Source of the DNA: an uncultured Atopobium sp.
Lineage (GTDB): Bacteria > Actinomycetota > Coriobacteriia > Coriobacteriales > Atopobiaceae
Assembly (NCBI GenBank): GCA_946999785.1
Contig: CAMQEO010000023.1
Location: 1 to 13,671, forward strand
Reading direction: 5' to 3'
Length of the DNA stretch: 13,671 nt
Every line of letters starts with the position of its first letter. Positions within the stretch are counted from its first letter, which is position 1. The position numbers and the translations under genes are program-made. The notes beneath the pieces are model-generated. The model was not told the origin of the DNA. It worked only from the letters and a program-made list of their open reading frames with translations, and did no database searches. Shown piece after piece: positions 1-5,761 of the stretch.

Positions 1-431
1 ATAGAAACACTTGTTTCACCAAAAAATCCCAGAATAGACTTAAGATGTGATACAACAATAGAAGCAATAAAGTCTTTTTCCTCTTCAGACAAAGGCTCAC
101 GAGCTACCATATGGTCGTGAATTGCATTAATAACAGGATTATCGCTTGGTACATATTCGCTTTCAACATGTTCATCCCTAGAGCGCAGATCTTGAGGAGT
201 GTTTGAGGAAAATCTGCGTTGTACAGGTTTTTTATCTTCTATTGAAGGTTTGTATACGTGCTCTAATGTTGAAGTAATTTCAGAAAAGAAGCCATCTGCA
301 TGTTGTTGAGCTAAAAACGCATCAAGTGAGGCTTTTGTATCTTTAAATATAGAATCACTACGATTCACCTGCGAATCAGACTCATTAAGTGAATCAAAAC
401 TATCTGGCATAAATTGTGACTCGGTACTCAT
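1..431 (-). CDS. jag: Jag/KhpB KH-domain RNA-binding protein (3' part outside window)
   Basis: The reading frame is open from an ATG at 431 down to the window edge (143 codons), so the C-terminal part is missing. A GGAGAG ribosome site precedes the start. The first ~115 residues are polar, acidic and probably disordered. I see no typical Jag_N domain, which is common for actinobacterial members. From about residue 118 the chain becomes helical (LSEEEKDFIASIVVSHLKSI), then LGFFGETSVS, resembling the start of the Jag KH domain; the R3H domain would lie outside. The family (KhpB/EloR/SpoIIIJ-associated) binds RNA in the cytoplasm and is linked to control of cell envelope growth. It starts 25 nt after yidC, the usual partner order. 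The call rests on this position plus the KH-like start, as the diagnostic core is cut off. Confidence 0.8.
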   Translation of the reverse strand, partial: MSTESQFMPDSFDSLNESDSQVNRSDSIFKDTKASLDAFLAQQHADGFFSEITSTLEHVYKPSIEDKKPVQRRFSSNTPQDLRSRDEHVESEYVPSDNPVINAIHDHMVAREPLSEEEKDFIASIVVSHLKSILGFFGETSVS

Positions 432-456
432 AAACTCTCCTTAGTGATATTAATAG

Positions 457-1215
457 TTATCCCTTTTTATGAGGACGATTTTTCTTTTCTTTTCTTACAA
501 CATCTGGTTGCACGCTCTGATTTTTCATTTTTTCTTCGGTTTCTTTTTTCACACGTGCCATAACTCTATCGGTTACAAGTTTTTGCTGAATAATTTGCCA
601 AAGCGATGACGTATTGTAATACAGCAAAACTGCAGTAGGAACAGTCCAACCAAACCAAAGCATAAAGACACTCATCACAGCACCCATGGTTATTGTTTGA
701 GAACGCTGTTGAGATGATGTTGTAGAAGAAGTAATAACCATTGGAATAAATGTCATAACACTAAAGGTAATAACCAAAAGAATGTAAATTGCCGCGCCAG
801 ACAAACCTTGCTGCTCAAAAACTGTTTGAGGAGATAATGAAATAGAGGGGAGTATATTAAAAAACGAAGCATCTTGTGGAATTTTGCTTGCAACGGTAAA
901 TAAACCAAAAAAGATCGGCATTTGTAAGAGTGTAGGCAAACACCCACCAAGCATATTAAACTTATGCTCGGAATAAAATTTTTGCATTTCTTCATTCATA
1001 CGTGCAGGATCATCAGCATATTTATCTTTAATCTCTTGCATTTTTGGTTGTAGTACCTGCATTTGAGCAGAAGATTCGGTTGATTTAGTCATAAGTGGTA
1101 CTAACAACACACGTATAATCAAAGTTAATATAATAACCGCCAAGCCCCAATCACCACACAGCGATTGTAAAAGCTCAAGAATTTGGGTTAATATTCCTAT
1201 AAACCAATCCCACAT
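457..1215 (-). CDS. yidC: YidC/Oxa1 family membrane protein insertase
   Basis: 252 aa. It inserts and folds inner-membrane proteins, alone or with SecYEG. It is the short Gram-positive type without the large periplasmic domain. Visible layout: a short amphipathic N-terminus, TM1 about 22-43 with the conserved groove arginine R35 (TLIIRVLLVPL), a charged cytoplasmic helical hairpin about 44-86, TM2 about 88-110 (GGCLPTLLQMPIFFGLF), TM3 about 142-162, TM4 and TM5 about 173-212. The tail is basic (RKEKKNRPHKKG), as in ribosome-binding YidC tails. No clear lipobox is visible, so it is probably not a lipoprotein. A GGAGG site lies 4 nt before the ATG. It sits between yidD and jag in the rpmH operon, with 17 and 25 nt gaps. 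Confidence 0.97.
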   Translation of the reverse strand: MWDWFIGILTQILELLQSLCGDWGLAVIILTLIIRVLLVPLMTKSTESSAQMQVLQPKMQEIKDKYADDPARMNEEMQKFYSEHKFNMLGGCLPTLLQMPIFFGLFTVASKIPQDASFFNILPSISLSPQTVFEQQGLSGAAIYILLVITFSVMTFIPMVITSSTTSSQQRSQTITMGAVMSVFMLWFGWTVPTAVLLYYNTSSLWQIIQQKLVTDRVMARVKKETEEKMKNQSVQPDVVRKEKKNRPHKKG

Positions 1216-1232
1216 ACGTCCTCCGTAACTGT

Positions 1233-1457
1233 TTAGGGCACTGAGTCAAATCCTCCCTTATGAAAGGGATGACAACGTAAAATACGACGAAGAGCTAAAT
1301 AACTTCCTTTTAACCATCCATACCTTCTAAGTGCTTCACATGCATATTCAGAGCAGGTAGGGCTATAAATACATGAAGGACGCATAAGAGGGGATAGATA
1401 CTTTTGATATCCTCTAATAAGCGTAATAAAAACGTTTTCCGTTTTGCCTAATTTCAT
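1233..1457 (-). CDS. yidD: Membrane protein insertion efficiency factor YidD
   Basis: 74 aa, the normal length. The family is a small, inner-face membrane-associated protein that helps YidC-dependent insertion. The whole family signature is present: LIRGYQKYLSP, then SCIYSPTCSEYACEAL with C29 and C35, then GWLKGSYLALRRILRCHPFHKGG with C62, ending in DSVP (family usually DPVP). There is no classical transmembrane segment; the N-terminal half is a basic amphipathic helix. It lies 55 nt after rnpA and 17 nt before yidC, the classical cluster. The ribosome site is weak (AAGAG), which may reflect coupling to rnpA translation. Confidence 0.97.
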   Translation of the reverse strand: MKLGKTENVFITLIRGYQKYLSPLMRPSCIYSPTCSEYACEALRRYGWLKGSYLALRRILRCHPFHKGGFDSVP

Positions 1458-1512
1458 CTTATAACTCTTAAGACAAGCGTGTAAGTACCTTATGATTTAT
1501 GATCTATAACAC

Positions 1513-1830
1513 CTAAGATGTTGTTATGGAATGTAGGAGTTTATTTACAATCTTACTTAGTTCATAAGAGGAGTACGCATTTGTTTTGTGTGTAGCAAAC
1601 ATAATCACATCAAAATTTTGTGGAACACAAGGTATGTCGCGAACAGCTGCTCTTAGAAGTCTTTTACATCTGTTTCTAAGAGGTGCACATCCTATTCTCT
1701 TAGGTGCGCAAAACGCAACACGGGTTGTTTGCGCAGACGGAATAAAAACTATCTTCACAGCAGGATGAAATAATCTTTTCCCATTTTTAAAAACCATAGC
1801 AAAGTCTTGTTTTGACTTTATGGTTTGCAT
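1513..1830 (-). CDS. rnpA: Ribonuclease P protein component
   Basis: 105 aa, slightly short for the family (about 110-120). It is the protein subunit of RNase P, which matures tRNA 5' ends together with the catalytic RNA. The RNR motif is clear: KRIGCAPLRNRCKRLLRAA at about residues 44-62, with R52, N53, R54, K56 and R57 for RNA contact. The N-terminal part (IKSKQDFAMVFKNGKRL) is the usual opening strand/helix. A strong GGAGAGGGG site precedes the ATG. It follows rpmH by 29 nt, the near-universal bacterial pairing. The RNase P RNA gene is not in this window. Confidence 0.97.
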   Translation of the reverse strand: MQTIKSKQDFAMVFKNGKRLFHPAVKIVFIPSAQTTRVAFCAPKRIGCAPLRNRCKRLLRAAVRDIPCVPQNFDVIMFATHKTNAYSSYELSKIVNKLLHSITTS

Positions 1831-1859
1831 ACCCCTCTCCTTATAAACTATCTACGTTA

Positions 1860-2000
1860 TTACAGACTTACGGTAAGTCTTTTACGACCCTTAGCACGAC
1901 GACGAGCAAGAACAAGTCTACCCGCTTTGGTAGCCATACGAGCACGGAAGCCATGAGTCTTAACACGTTTAGACTTATTAGGTTGATACGTACGTTTCAT
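1860..2000 (-). CDS. rpmH: 50S ribosomal protein L34
   Basis: 46 aa, very basic, normal size for L34. The sequence starts MKRTYQPNKSKR, has the diagnostic THGFRARMATKAGR core and ends LARRRAKGRKRLTVSL. It is a structural protein of the large ribosomal subunit that packs against 23S rRNA. The start ATG (1998-2000) is preceded by an AAGGGG ribosome site. It is the first gene of the rpmH-rnpA-yidD-yidC-jag operon and diverges from the GHKL/dnaA side, the standard arrangement around actinobacterial origins. The THGFRARMATK form fits Actinomycetota. Confidence 0.98.
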   Translation of the reverse strand: MKRTYQPNKSKRVKTHGFRARMATKAGRLVLARRRAKGRKRLTVSL

Positions 2001-2062
2001 AAAAACCCCTTTATACTAGTTTTATATACGGTATACGATGCCTGTTTGTAATAAGCCTAAAA

Positions 2063-2092
2063 AGTATAGGAGTTTATGCAGGTGTATGTCAA
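2063..2092 (-). promoter_or_regulatory. Promoter of the rpmH operon
   Basis: On the minus strand a perfect -35 TTGACA (2092-2087) is followed after 18 bp by -10 TATACT (2068-2063, five of six consensus bases). Transcription would start near 2056, leaving a leader of about 55 nt before rpmH. It is the best sigma-70-type promoter in the window and suits a highly expressed ribosomal protein gene. Confidence 0.8.
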
Positions 2093-2322
2093 TATTTATA
2101 CATGAACACCTTAAATTCAACGTGTTTGGAAACACCTTGAGCCCTTAGAAAGCTTGCTCTTTATATTTTCATAACTTTTCATCGTTTAAGAAAATTTATG
2201 ACATATGTTTGAAAGTTTTTATCAAAATCACTATTGATTACCTGCTATTTTATAAAAGTTTTCACAGTTTTATTCATTCTTTTATAGATATGTTTATAAA
2301 GTTATCTACATCTTTTTAACAA

Positions 2323-2346
2323 ATGTTGAAAACTTATTTTCAACAT
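2323..2346. repeat. Palindromic DnaA-box pair in the origin
   Basis: Perfect 10-bp arms ATGTTGAAAA (2323-2332) and TTTTCAACAT (2337-2346) are separated by CTTA. Each arm holds the 9-mer TTTTCAACA, so this is a head-to-head pair of the putative DnaA boxes. The symmetry would also suit a dimeric winged-helix repressor, such as the product of the gene that follows. It has no T-tract, so it is not an intrinsic terminator. Confidence 0.6.
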
Positions 2347-2362
2347 CTTTCATCTATGAAAG
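2347..2362. repeat. Short palindrome abutting the box pair
   Basis: Arms CTTTCAT (2347-2353) and ATGAAAG (2356-2362) flank CT. It directly follows the inverted DnaA-box pair, giving two dyads within 40 bp upstream of the GHKL gene. It may be an operator or part of a larger protein-binding site, or chance in AT-rich DNA. Confidence 0.3.
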
Positions 2363-2465
2363 ACAATGCATTTATTATGAATGAAATTGAGATTGAATGA
2401 TGAAAAAGAGTGGATATGTCGTAATATATAAGCTTGCAAAGAGCAATAAAAGCCAAAGGTAATAA

Positions 2466-2474
2466 AAGGGGTGA
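2466..2474 (+). promoter_or_regulatory. Ribosome binding site fixing the GHKL gene start
   Basis: AAGGGGTGA lies just ahead of the ATG at 2479 (7 nt from the GGGG core). It matches the strong sites of neighbouring genes. The upstream in-frame TTG at 2434 has no such site, so the ATG is preferred. Confidence 0.7.
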
Positions 2475-2478
2475 GAAT

Positions 2479-3597
2479 ATGGCACATGCGTTTTATCCTT
2501 TTGTAGAAGACCATGAAAGTGAGAAAGACTTAGACAACAAAGGTAAGACCGTGTCAGACGAAACCTCTAAAAATACTGACTTATTACCTCATTATGCAGC
2601 TAGAATTGCGGTGTTTGATGCTGTAAACGCTGCGCCGCGTGTAGTAGTAATTGAACCTTGTAATGTACGCGACTATTTGGAAGAAATCACTCAACAAGTA
2701 ACAAAATTAGCCTCAGAACAAGGCGGGACTATACCTTTTATGGTAATTAGGGAAATTGTTGAAAATTTCATTCATGCGTATTTTATTGAACCATCTATCA
2801 GCATTTTAGATAAGGGCATGACCATACGATTTGCAGATCAAGGACCTGGAATTAAAGAAAAAGACAAGGCTCTTGATTTTGGCACCACATCCGCTACAAC
2901 TGAAATGAAACATTATATCCGCGGTGTTGGATCGGGACTTCCTTATGTGCGCGAGTATATGAAAAGCACGCACGGATTTTTAGATGTTGAAGATAATATC
3001 AATGGTGGAACTATCGTTACTTTATGCGCGCAAAGTGGCGGTACGCAACACGCGCATAAAACTTATGATAAAACTCAAACAGATAACACATACACTGGTA
3101 TGCAAGAGTATGCAGCTCATCAACCAATGAACTTTGTACAAAGCTCGGGTACAAACGAAGCAAATATTTTTAACAGAGCATACCCAGCAAACGCCAGCTA
3201 TCTTGCTCGTGGATACACATCATACAACCCCGAGCACTCTTCTACAAATTACGCCCCTATGTATCAACAAACATATCAGCAGGTACCACCACAAGAAGAG
3301 CTTCAACAACAAGCGCAGGCAGCATATCCTATACAGATGCAACAAACACAAGTTCCATCTCCTCTTCCTACATTGCCGTTAACAGCGCGGCAACAGCAAG
3401 TATTAAGATGTGCACAAACATATGGATACGTAGGACCAACTGAACTAACAAAACTTTATGGTTTGTCACAACCAACATGGTCGCGTGAGCTTAAAGCATT
3501 AGAAGACATGGGAATACTGCACAAAAATCCTAAGGAACAAAAACGAGTAATAACCAAACTTGGGTATGCATATATAAACTCGCACCTACAACAATAA
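2479..3597 (+). CDS. GHKL-type ATPase fused to a C-terminal winged-helix DNA-binding domain
   Basis: 372 aa from the ATG; a longer TTG start at 2434 is possible but lacks a ribosome site. Residues ~75-182 form a GHKL ATP-binding domain of the histidine-kinase/SpoIIAB type. Its N box is REIVENFIHAY (E92, N96, H99), G1 is DQGPGI (D120, G122, G124), and G2 is IRGVGSGLPYVREY (G149-L154), followed by GGTIV (176-180). No phospho-acceptor (H-box) domain, sensor or membrane segment is present, so this is not a normal sensor kinase. Residues ~185-298 are a low-complexity linker rich in Q, P, Y, N and T. Residues ~299-370 look like a winged helix (TARQQQVLRCAQTYGYVGPTEL, then recognition helix around SQPTWSRELKALEDMG). 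It lies alone between two DnaA-box clusters, in the dnaA direction. I infer an ATP-responsive DNA-binding regulator of the origin or of dnaA. The domains are confident; the function is unknown. Confidence 0.85.
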   Translation: MAHAFYPFVEDHESEKDLDNKGKTVSDETSKNTDLLPHYAARIAVFDAVNAAPRVVVIEPCNVRDYLEEITQQVTKLASEQGGTIPFMVIREIVENFIHAYFIEPSISILDKGMTIRFADQGPGIKEKDKALDFGTTSATTEMKHYIRGVGSGLPYVREYMKSTHGFLDVEDNINGGTIVTLCAQSGGTQHAHKTYDKTQTDNTYTGMQEYAAHQPMNFVQSSGTNEANIFNRAYPANASYLARGYTSYNPEHSSTNYAPMYQQTYQQVPPQEELQQQAQAAYPIQMQQTQVPSPLPTLPLTARQQQVLRCAQTYGYVGPTELTKLYGLSQPTWSRELKALEDMGILHKNPKEQKRVITKLGYAYINSHLQQ

Positions 3598-3792
3598 CCT
3601 TTCGTAGCAGCTATTTGTATGGATTAATTTGAAATTTTCCCATATTAACAGATCTTGTTTCTCAGATATTCTTCGGAAAGTTTTCAACATTTTTTTGTAT
3701 TTTATGAGTTTTCATCATATACTAGAACTAGTTTTCAACATTATTTAGGAAGCCACTCTTAGTAAGACCATAGTTATGATTCAGGAGTATAG
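3598..3792 (+). promoter_or_regulatory. dnaA upstream region with three DnaA-type boxes
   Basis: Between the GHKL gene and dnaA lie two exact TTTTCAACA boxes (3681-3689 and 3732-3740) and one single-mismatch copy TTTTCATCA (3709-3717), all in the same orientation. The strand is AT-rich, with a T-run at 3690-3696. The segment probably serves both as part of oriC and as the dnaA control region. AGGAGT (3783-3788) is the dnaA ribosome site. Confidence 0.6.
3695..3723 (+). promoter_or_regulatory. dnaA: Candidate dnaA promoter
   Basis: TTGTAT (3695-3700), 17 bp, then TATACT (3718-3723). The -10 is good and the -35 weak (TTG only). One box-like 9-mer occupies the spacer (3709-3717), one exact box lies just downstream of the -10 (3732-3740), and another just upstream of the -35 (3681-3689). 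DnaA bound here would block RNA polymerase, which fits the known autorepression of dnaA. Confidence 0.45.
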
Positions 3793-5493
3793 ATGAGTAA
3801 AGAGATTACTACGGATATACAAGCAACAGAGCATGATATGTCCGATGCGTACAGTTTATGGCAAGATGTTATCAACCTCTTTCGTGAGGATGGCTATATT
3901 CCGTCAGTTATAGCAATGTTAGAAAAATGTACGCTCGTGAGCTTTACACATAATGTTCTTACTATCAGTACATCTTTAAATTTTGCATACAAAAAATTAA
4001 CAACACATAAAGATGCGATTGTAGCAAAAATTGAGGAAGCAGCGTTTGAACCAATTTCGTTACAAATTCTATTCAAGCCTTTTAATAATGAAGTACAAAA
4101 TGATATCAGCGCAGTTCATATGAACAGTCAAACGCATACATCTCAAACAGAGCAAAAATCAACGCCTGCACATCCTACTCATCGGATGAAAATTGATGAA
4201 CCAACAGAACAAAACACCAATGAAACAAGCGATAAACTCATTAACGTGCAAACTCAAATTACTAAGGATGAGTTAGACAAACTTGAAAATCAAGATAATG
4301 TGCTCATTGATCAGTATTTTGATCAAATGAAAAATTCTCATATGGAACGTCTTAACCGCGAGCATAAAATTATTTCATTTGAAACAGGTCAGGTAGAAAA
4401 CCCCATACAAAGCGAAATTGATTCCAAGCTTACATTTGATCGTTTTGTACAAGGCGAAGAAAACCAGTTAGCGTATCAAGCGGCAAATCAAGTGGCATGC
4501 GGATCGTGCAACCAATCATATAATCCGCTTTTTATTTACGGTAAAAGCGGATTGGGAAAAACTCATCTGTTACGCGCTATACAAAACTACATCATCAAAA
4601 ATGATCCCACTCGAACATGTGCCTACAAAACAGCAACAGAATTTATTGAGGAATACACCCTGGCATGGCAAAAATCGCCACTCGAAAGAAATGCTTTAGC
4701 TCGTAGCTACAAAAATATTGATGTTCTTATTATTGATGACATTCAAAACATGCGAACAGCAGCGGGAACCATCAAGTTTTTCTTTGATACATTTAATTCG
4801 CTTATTTCTAATGGAAAACAAATTGTATGCGCAGCTGATCGGTCGCCTCAAGAACTCCAATTAGGTGAAAGCAAGTTTGACGAGCGAGAAACCAGTCGTA
4901 TGGATTCTGGTATAACTATCAGTATTCAAGTACCAAATTATGAACTAAAACTTAATCTTATTAACAACTTTTATAAATACATTCGTCATGATGCTGAAGT
5001 AGAGCATCTACTTATTGATTTTGGAACAATTACCGAAGAACAAAGAATGTATATGGCAAAAATTGCAGGAAGCAATATTAGAGTTATCGAAGGTTTTGTT
5101 CAAACGTGCTTAATTAATGCTGGTAAAAGGAAAAAAGAGGGGAGAATTTTCTCCAATAACGATATTGCGCAGATAGCAGCTACTAAATGGAAACCTCGTC
5201 AACACATCCCAACTATTGAGGAGATCCAAAAATGCATAGAGGATACGTACCACATTTCTCATAACGATTTAGTAGGTGATCACAGAAATAAAGAGCTTAC
5301 TGAACCGCGTCATATTTGCATTTGGCTGGCGCGTGAACTCACCGATATTACATTAGCTGACATAGGTCAAAAGTTTGGTAACCGCACACATGCAACTATA
5401 AAACACAGTATTGCAATTATCGAGAAAAAGAAAAAAGACAGAGTATTCTATGATCAACTGCAAAAATTTAAAGATATTCTTACAAAAGAATAG
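3793..5493 (+). CDS. dnaA: Chromosomal replication initiator protein DnaA
   Basis: 566 aa, longer than E. coli DnaA (467), mainly through a long polar linker. Domain I lies at about 15-95 (LWQDVINLFRED) and linker domain II at about 96-215. The AAA+ domain starts at FDRFVQGEENQLAYQAA, with Walker A GKSGLGKT (250-257), Walker B VLIIDDIQ (D315, D316), sensor 1 around QIVCAADRSP, the ER..SR arginine-finger region and sensor 2 NIRVIEG. Domain IV is at about 470-566. It binds boxes at oriC, melts the DNA and recruits the helicase. Oddity: the recognition signature, normally GGRDHTTVxHA, reads GNRTHATIKHS (529-539). By alignment, E. coli base-contact residues D433 and T435 become T532 and A534, and P423 becomes Ala, while R399 and H434 are kept. 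The ATG at 3793 has AGGAGT ahead. Confidence 0.97.
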   Translation: MSKEITTDIQATEHDMSDAYSLWQDVINLFREDGYIPSVIAMLEKCTLVSFTHNVLTISTSLNFAYKKLTTHKDAIVAKIEEAAFEPISLQILFKPFNNEVQNDISAVHMNSQTHTSQTEQKSTPAHPTHRMKIDEPTEQNTNETSDKLINVQTQITKDELDKLENQDNVLIDQYFDQMKNSHMERLNREHKIISFETGQVENPIQSEIDSKLTFDRFVQGEENQLAYQAANQVACGSCNQSYNPLFIYGKSGLGKTHLLRAIQNYIIKNDPTRTCAYKTATEFIEEYTLAWQKSPLERNALARSYKNIDVLIIDDIQNMRTAAGTIKFFFDTFNSLISNGKQIVCAADRSPQELQLGESKFDERETSRMDSGITISIQVPNYELKLNLINNFYKYIRHDAEVEHLLIDFGTITEEQRMYMAKIAGSNIRVIEGFVQTCLINAGKRKKEGRIFSNNDIAQIAATKWKPRQHIPTIEEIQKCIEDTYHISHNDLVGDHRNKELTEPRHICIWLARELTDITLADIGQKFGNRTHATIKHSIAIIEKKKKDRVFYDQLQKFKDILTKE

Positions 5494-5761
5494 GCTGAGC
5501 TGTGCATGTTTATAACTTTGTTGATGTTTGTTAATGAATGTTCATAAATGCGTGTAAAAAGCATTATACATAGAGGTGATTAAGTTTCTGTGTTAATAGT
5601 GATGGAAACTCATAAAAGATTTGTTTGGTAAAATAGTAGGGATTAACTGCATAGACAACGAGTTATTAACATATAAACAATACTTATTAGTAATAAAGTA
5701 TTTAGATATTTATTATTATTTATATAATGAGATGTAGATACTTTTAATTGAAAGGAAGCAT
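5494..5761 (+). other. dnaA-dnaN spacer, AT-rich, possible DNA-unwinding element
   Basis: 268 nt without a gene. The part 5661-5735 is extremely AT-rich, with runs such as TATTTATTATTATTTATATA and TTATTAGTAATAAAG. In several bacteria the unwinding element lies between dnaA and dnaN, so this is a candidate. Weak box-like 9-mers occur (TTATTAACA at 5663-5671), but no exact TTTTCAACA, which argues for the main origin being upstream of dnaA. TGGTAAAAT (5626-5634) resembles an extended -10. I see no intrinsic terminator after dnaA, so read-through into dnaN is possible. Confidence 0.4.
5701..5728 (+). promoter_or_regulatory. dnaN: Candidate dnaN promoter
   Basis: TTTAGA (5701-5706), 16 bp, then a perfect -10 TATAAT (5723-5728). 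A start near 5735 leaves about 27 nt to the dnaN ATG, with AAAGGAAG as the ribosome site. The region is so AT-rich that a chance -10 is possible. Confidence 0.5.

Larger units (their letters stand above)
2093..2478. other. Left origin segment (putative oriC), AT-rich, non-coding
   Basis: This AT-rich non-coding stretch lies between the rpmH promoter and the GHKL gene. It holds an inverted pair of TTTTCAACA boxes (2324-2345). It also holds TTATCTACA (2302-2310, one base from the classical TTATCCACA), TTTTTAACA (2313-2321, one mismatch to TTTTCAACA) and weaker look-alikes TTTTCATAA (2166-2174) and TTTTCATCG (2176-2184). The 2161-2340 part is especially AT-rich and could unwind. Genes diverge on either side, as at most bacterial origins. 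The direct repeat AACACCTT (2105-2112, 2131-2138) lies beside the rpmH promoter. I found no convincing promoter for the GHKL gene. The origin assignment is inferred from context and box density. Confidence 0.6.

Noticed and set aside
1812..2051. 79-codon plus-strand frame across rpmH
   Set aside because: It is antisense to rpmH, whose L34 product is unmistakable; no ribosome site or domain.
2434..2478. TTG start adding 15 residues to the GHKL protein
   Set aside because: No ribosome site precedes it, whereas AAGGGGTGA precedes the ATG at 2479; the extra residues are basic and unlike the acidic protein start.
5583..5610. AGTTTC ... GAAACT inverted repeat after dnaA as a terminator
   Set aside because: Six-bp AT-rich arms with a 16-nt loop and no T-tract; too weak to call.
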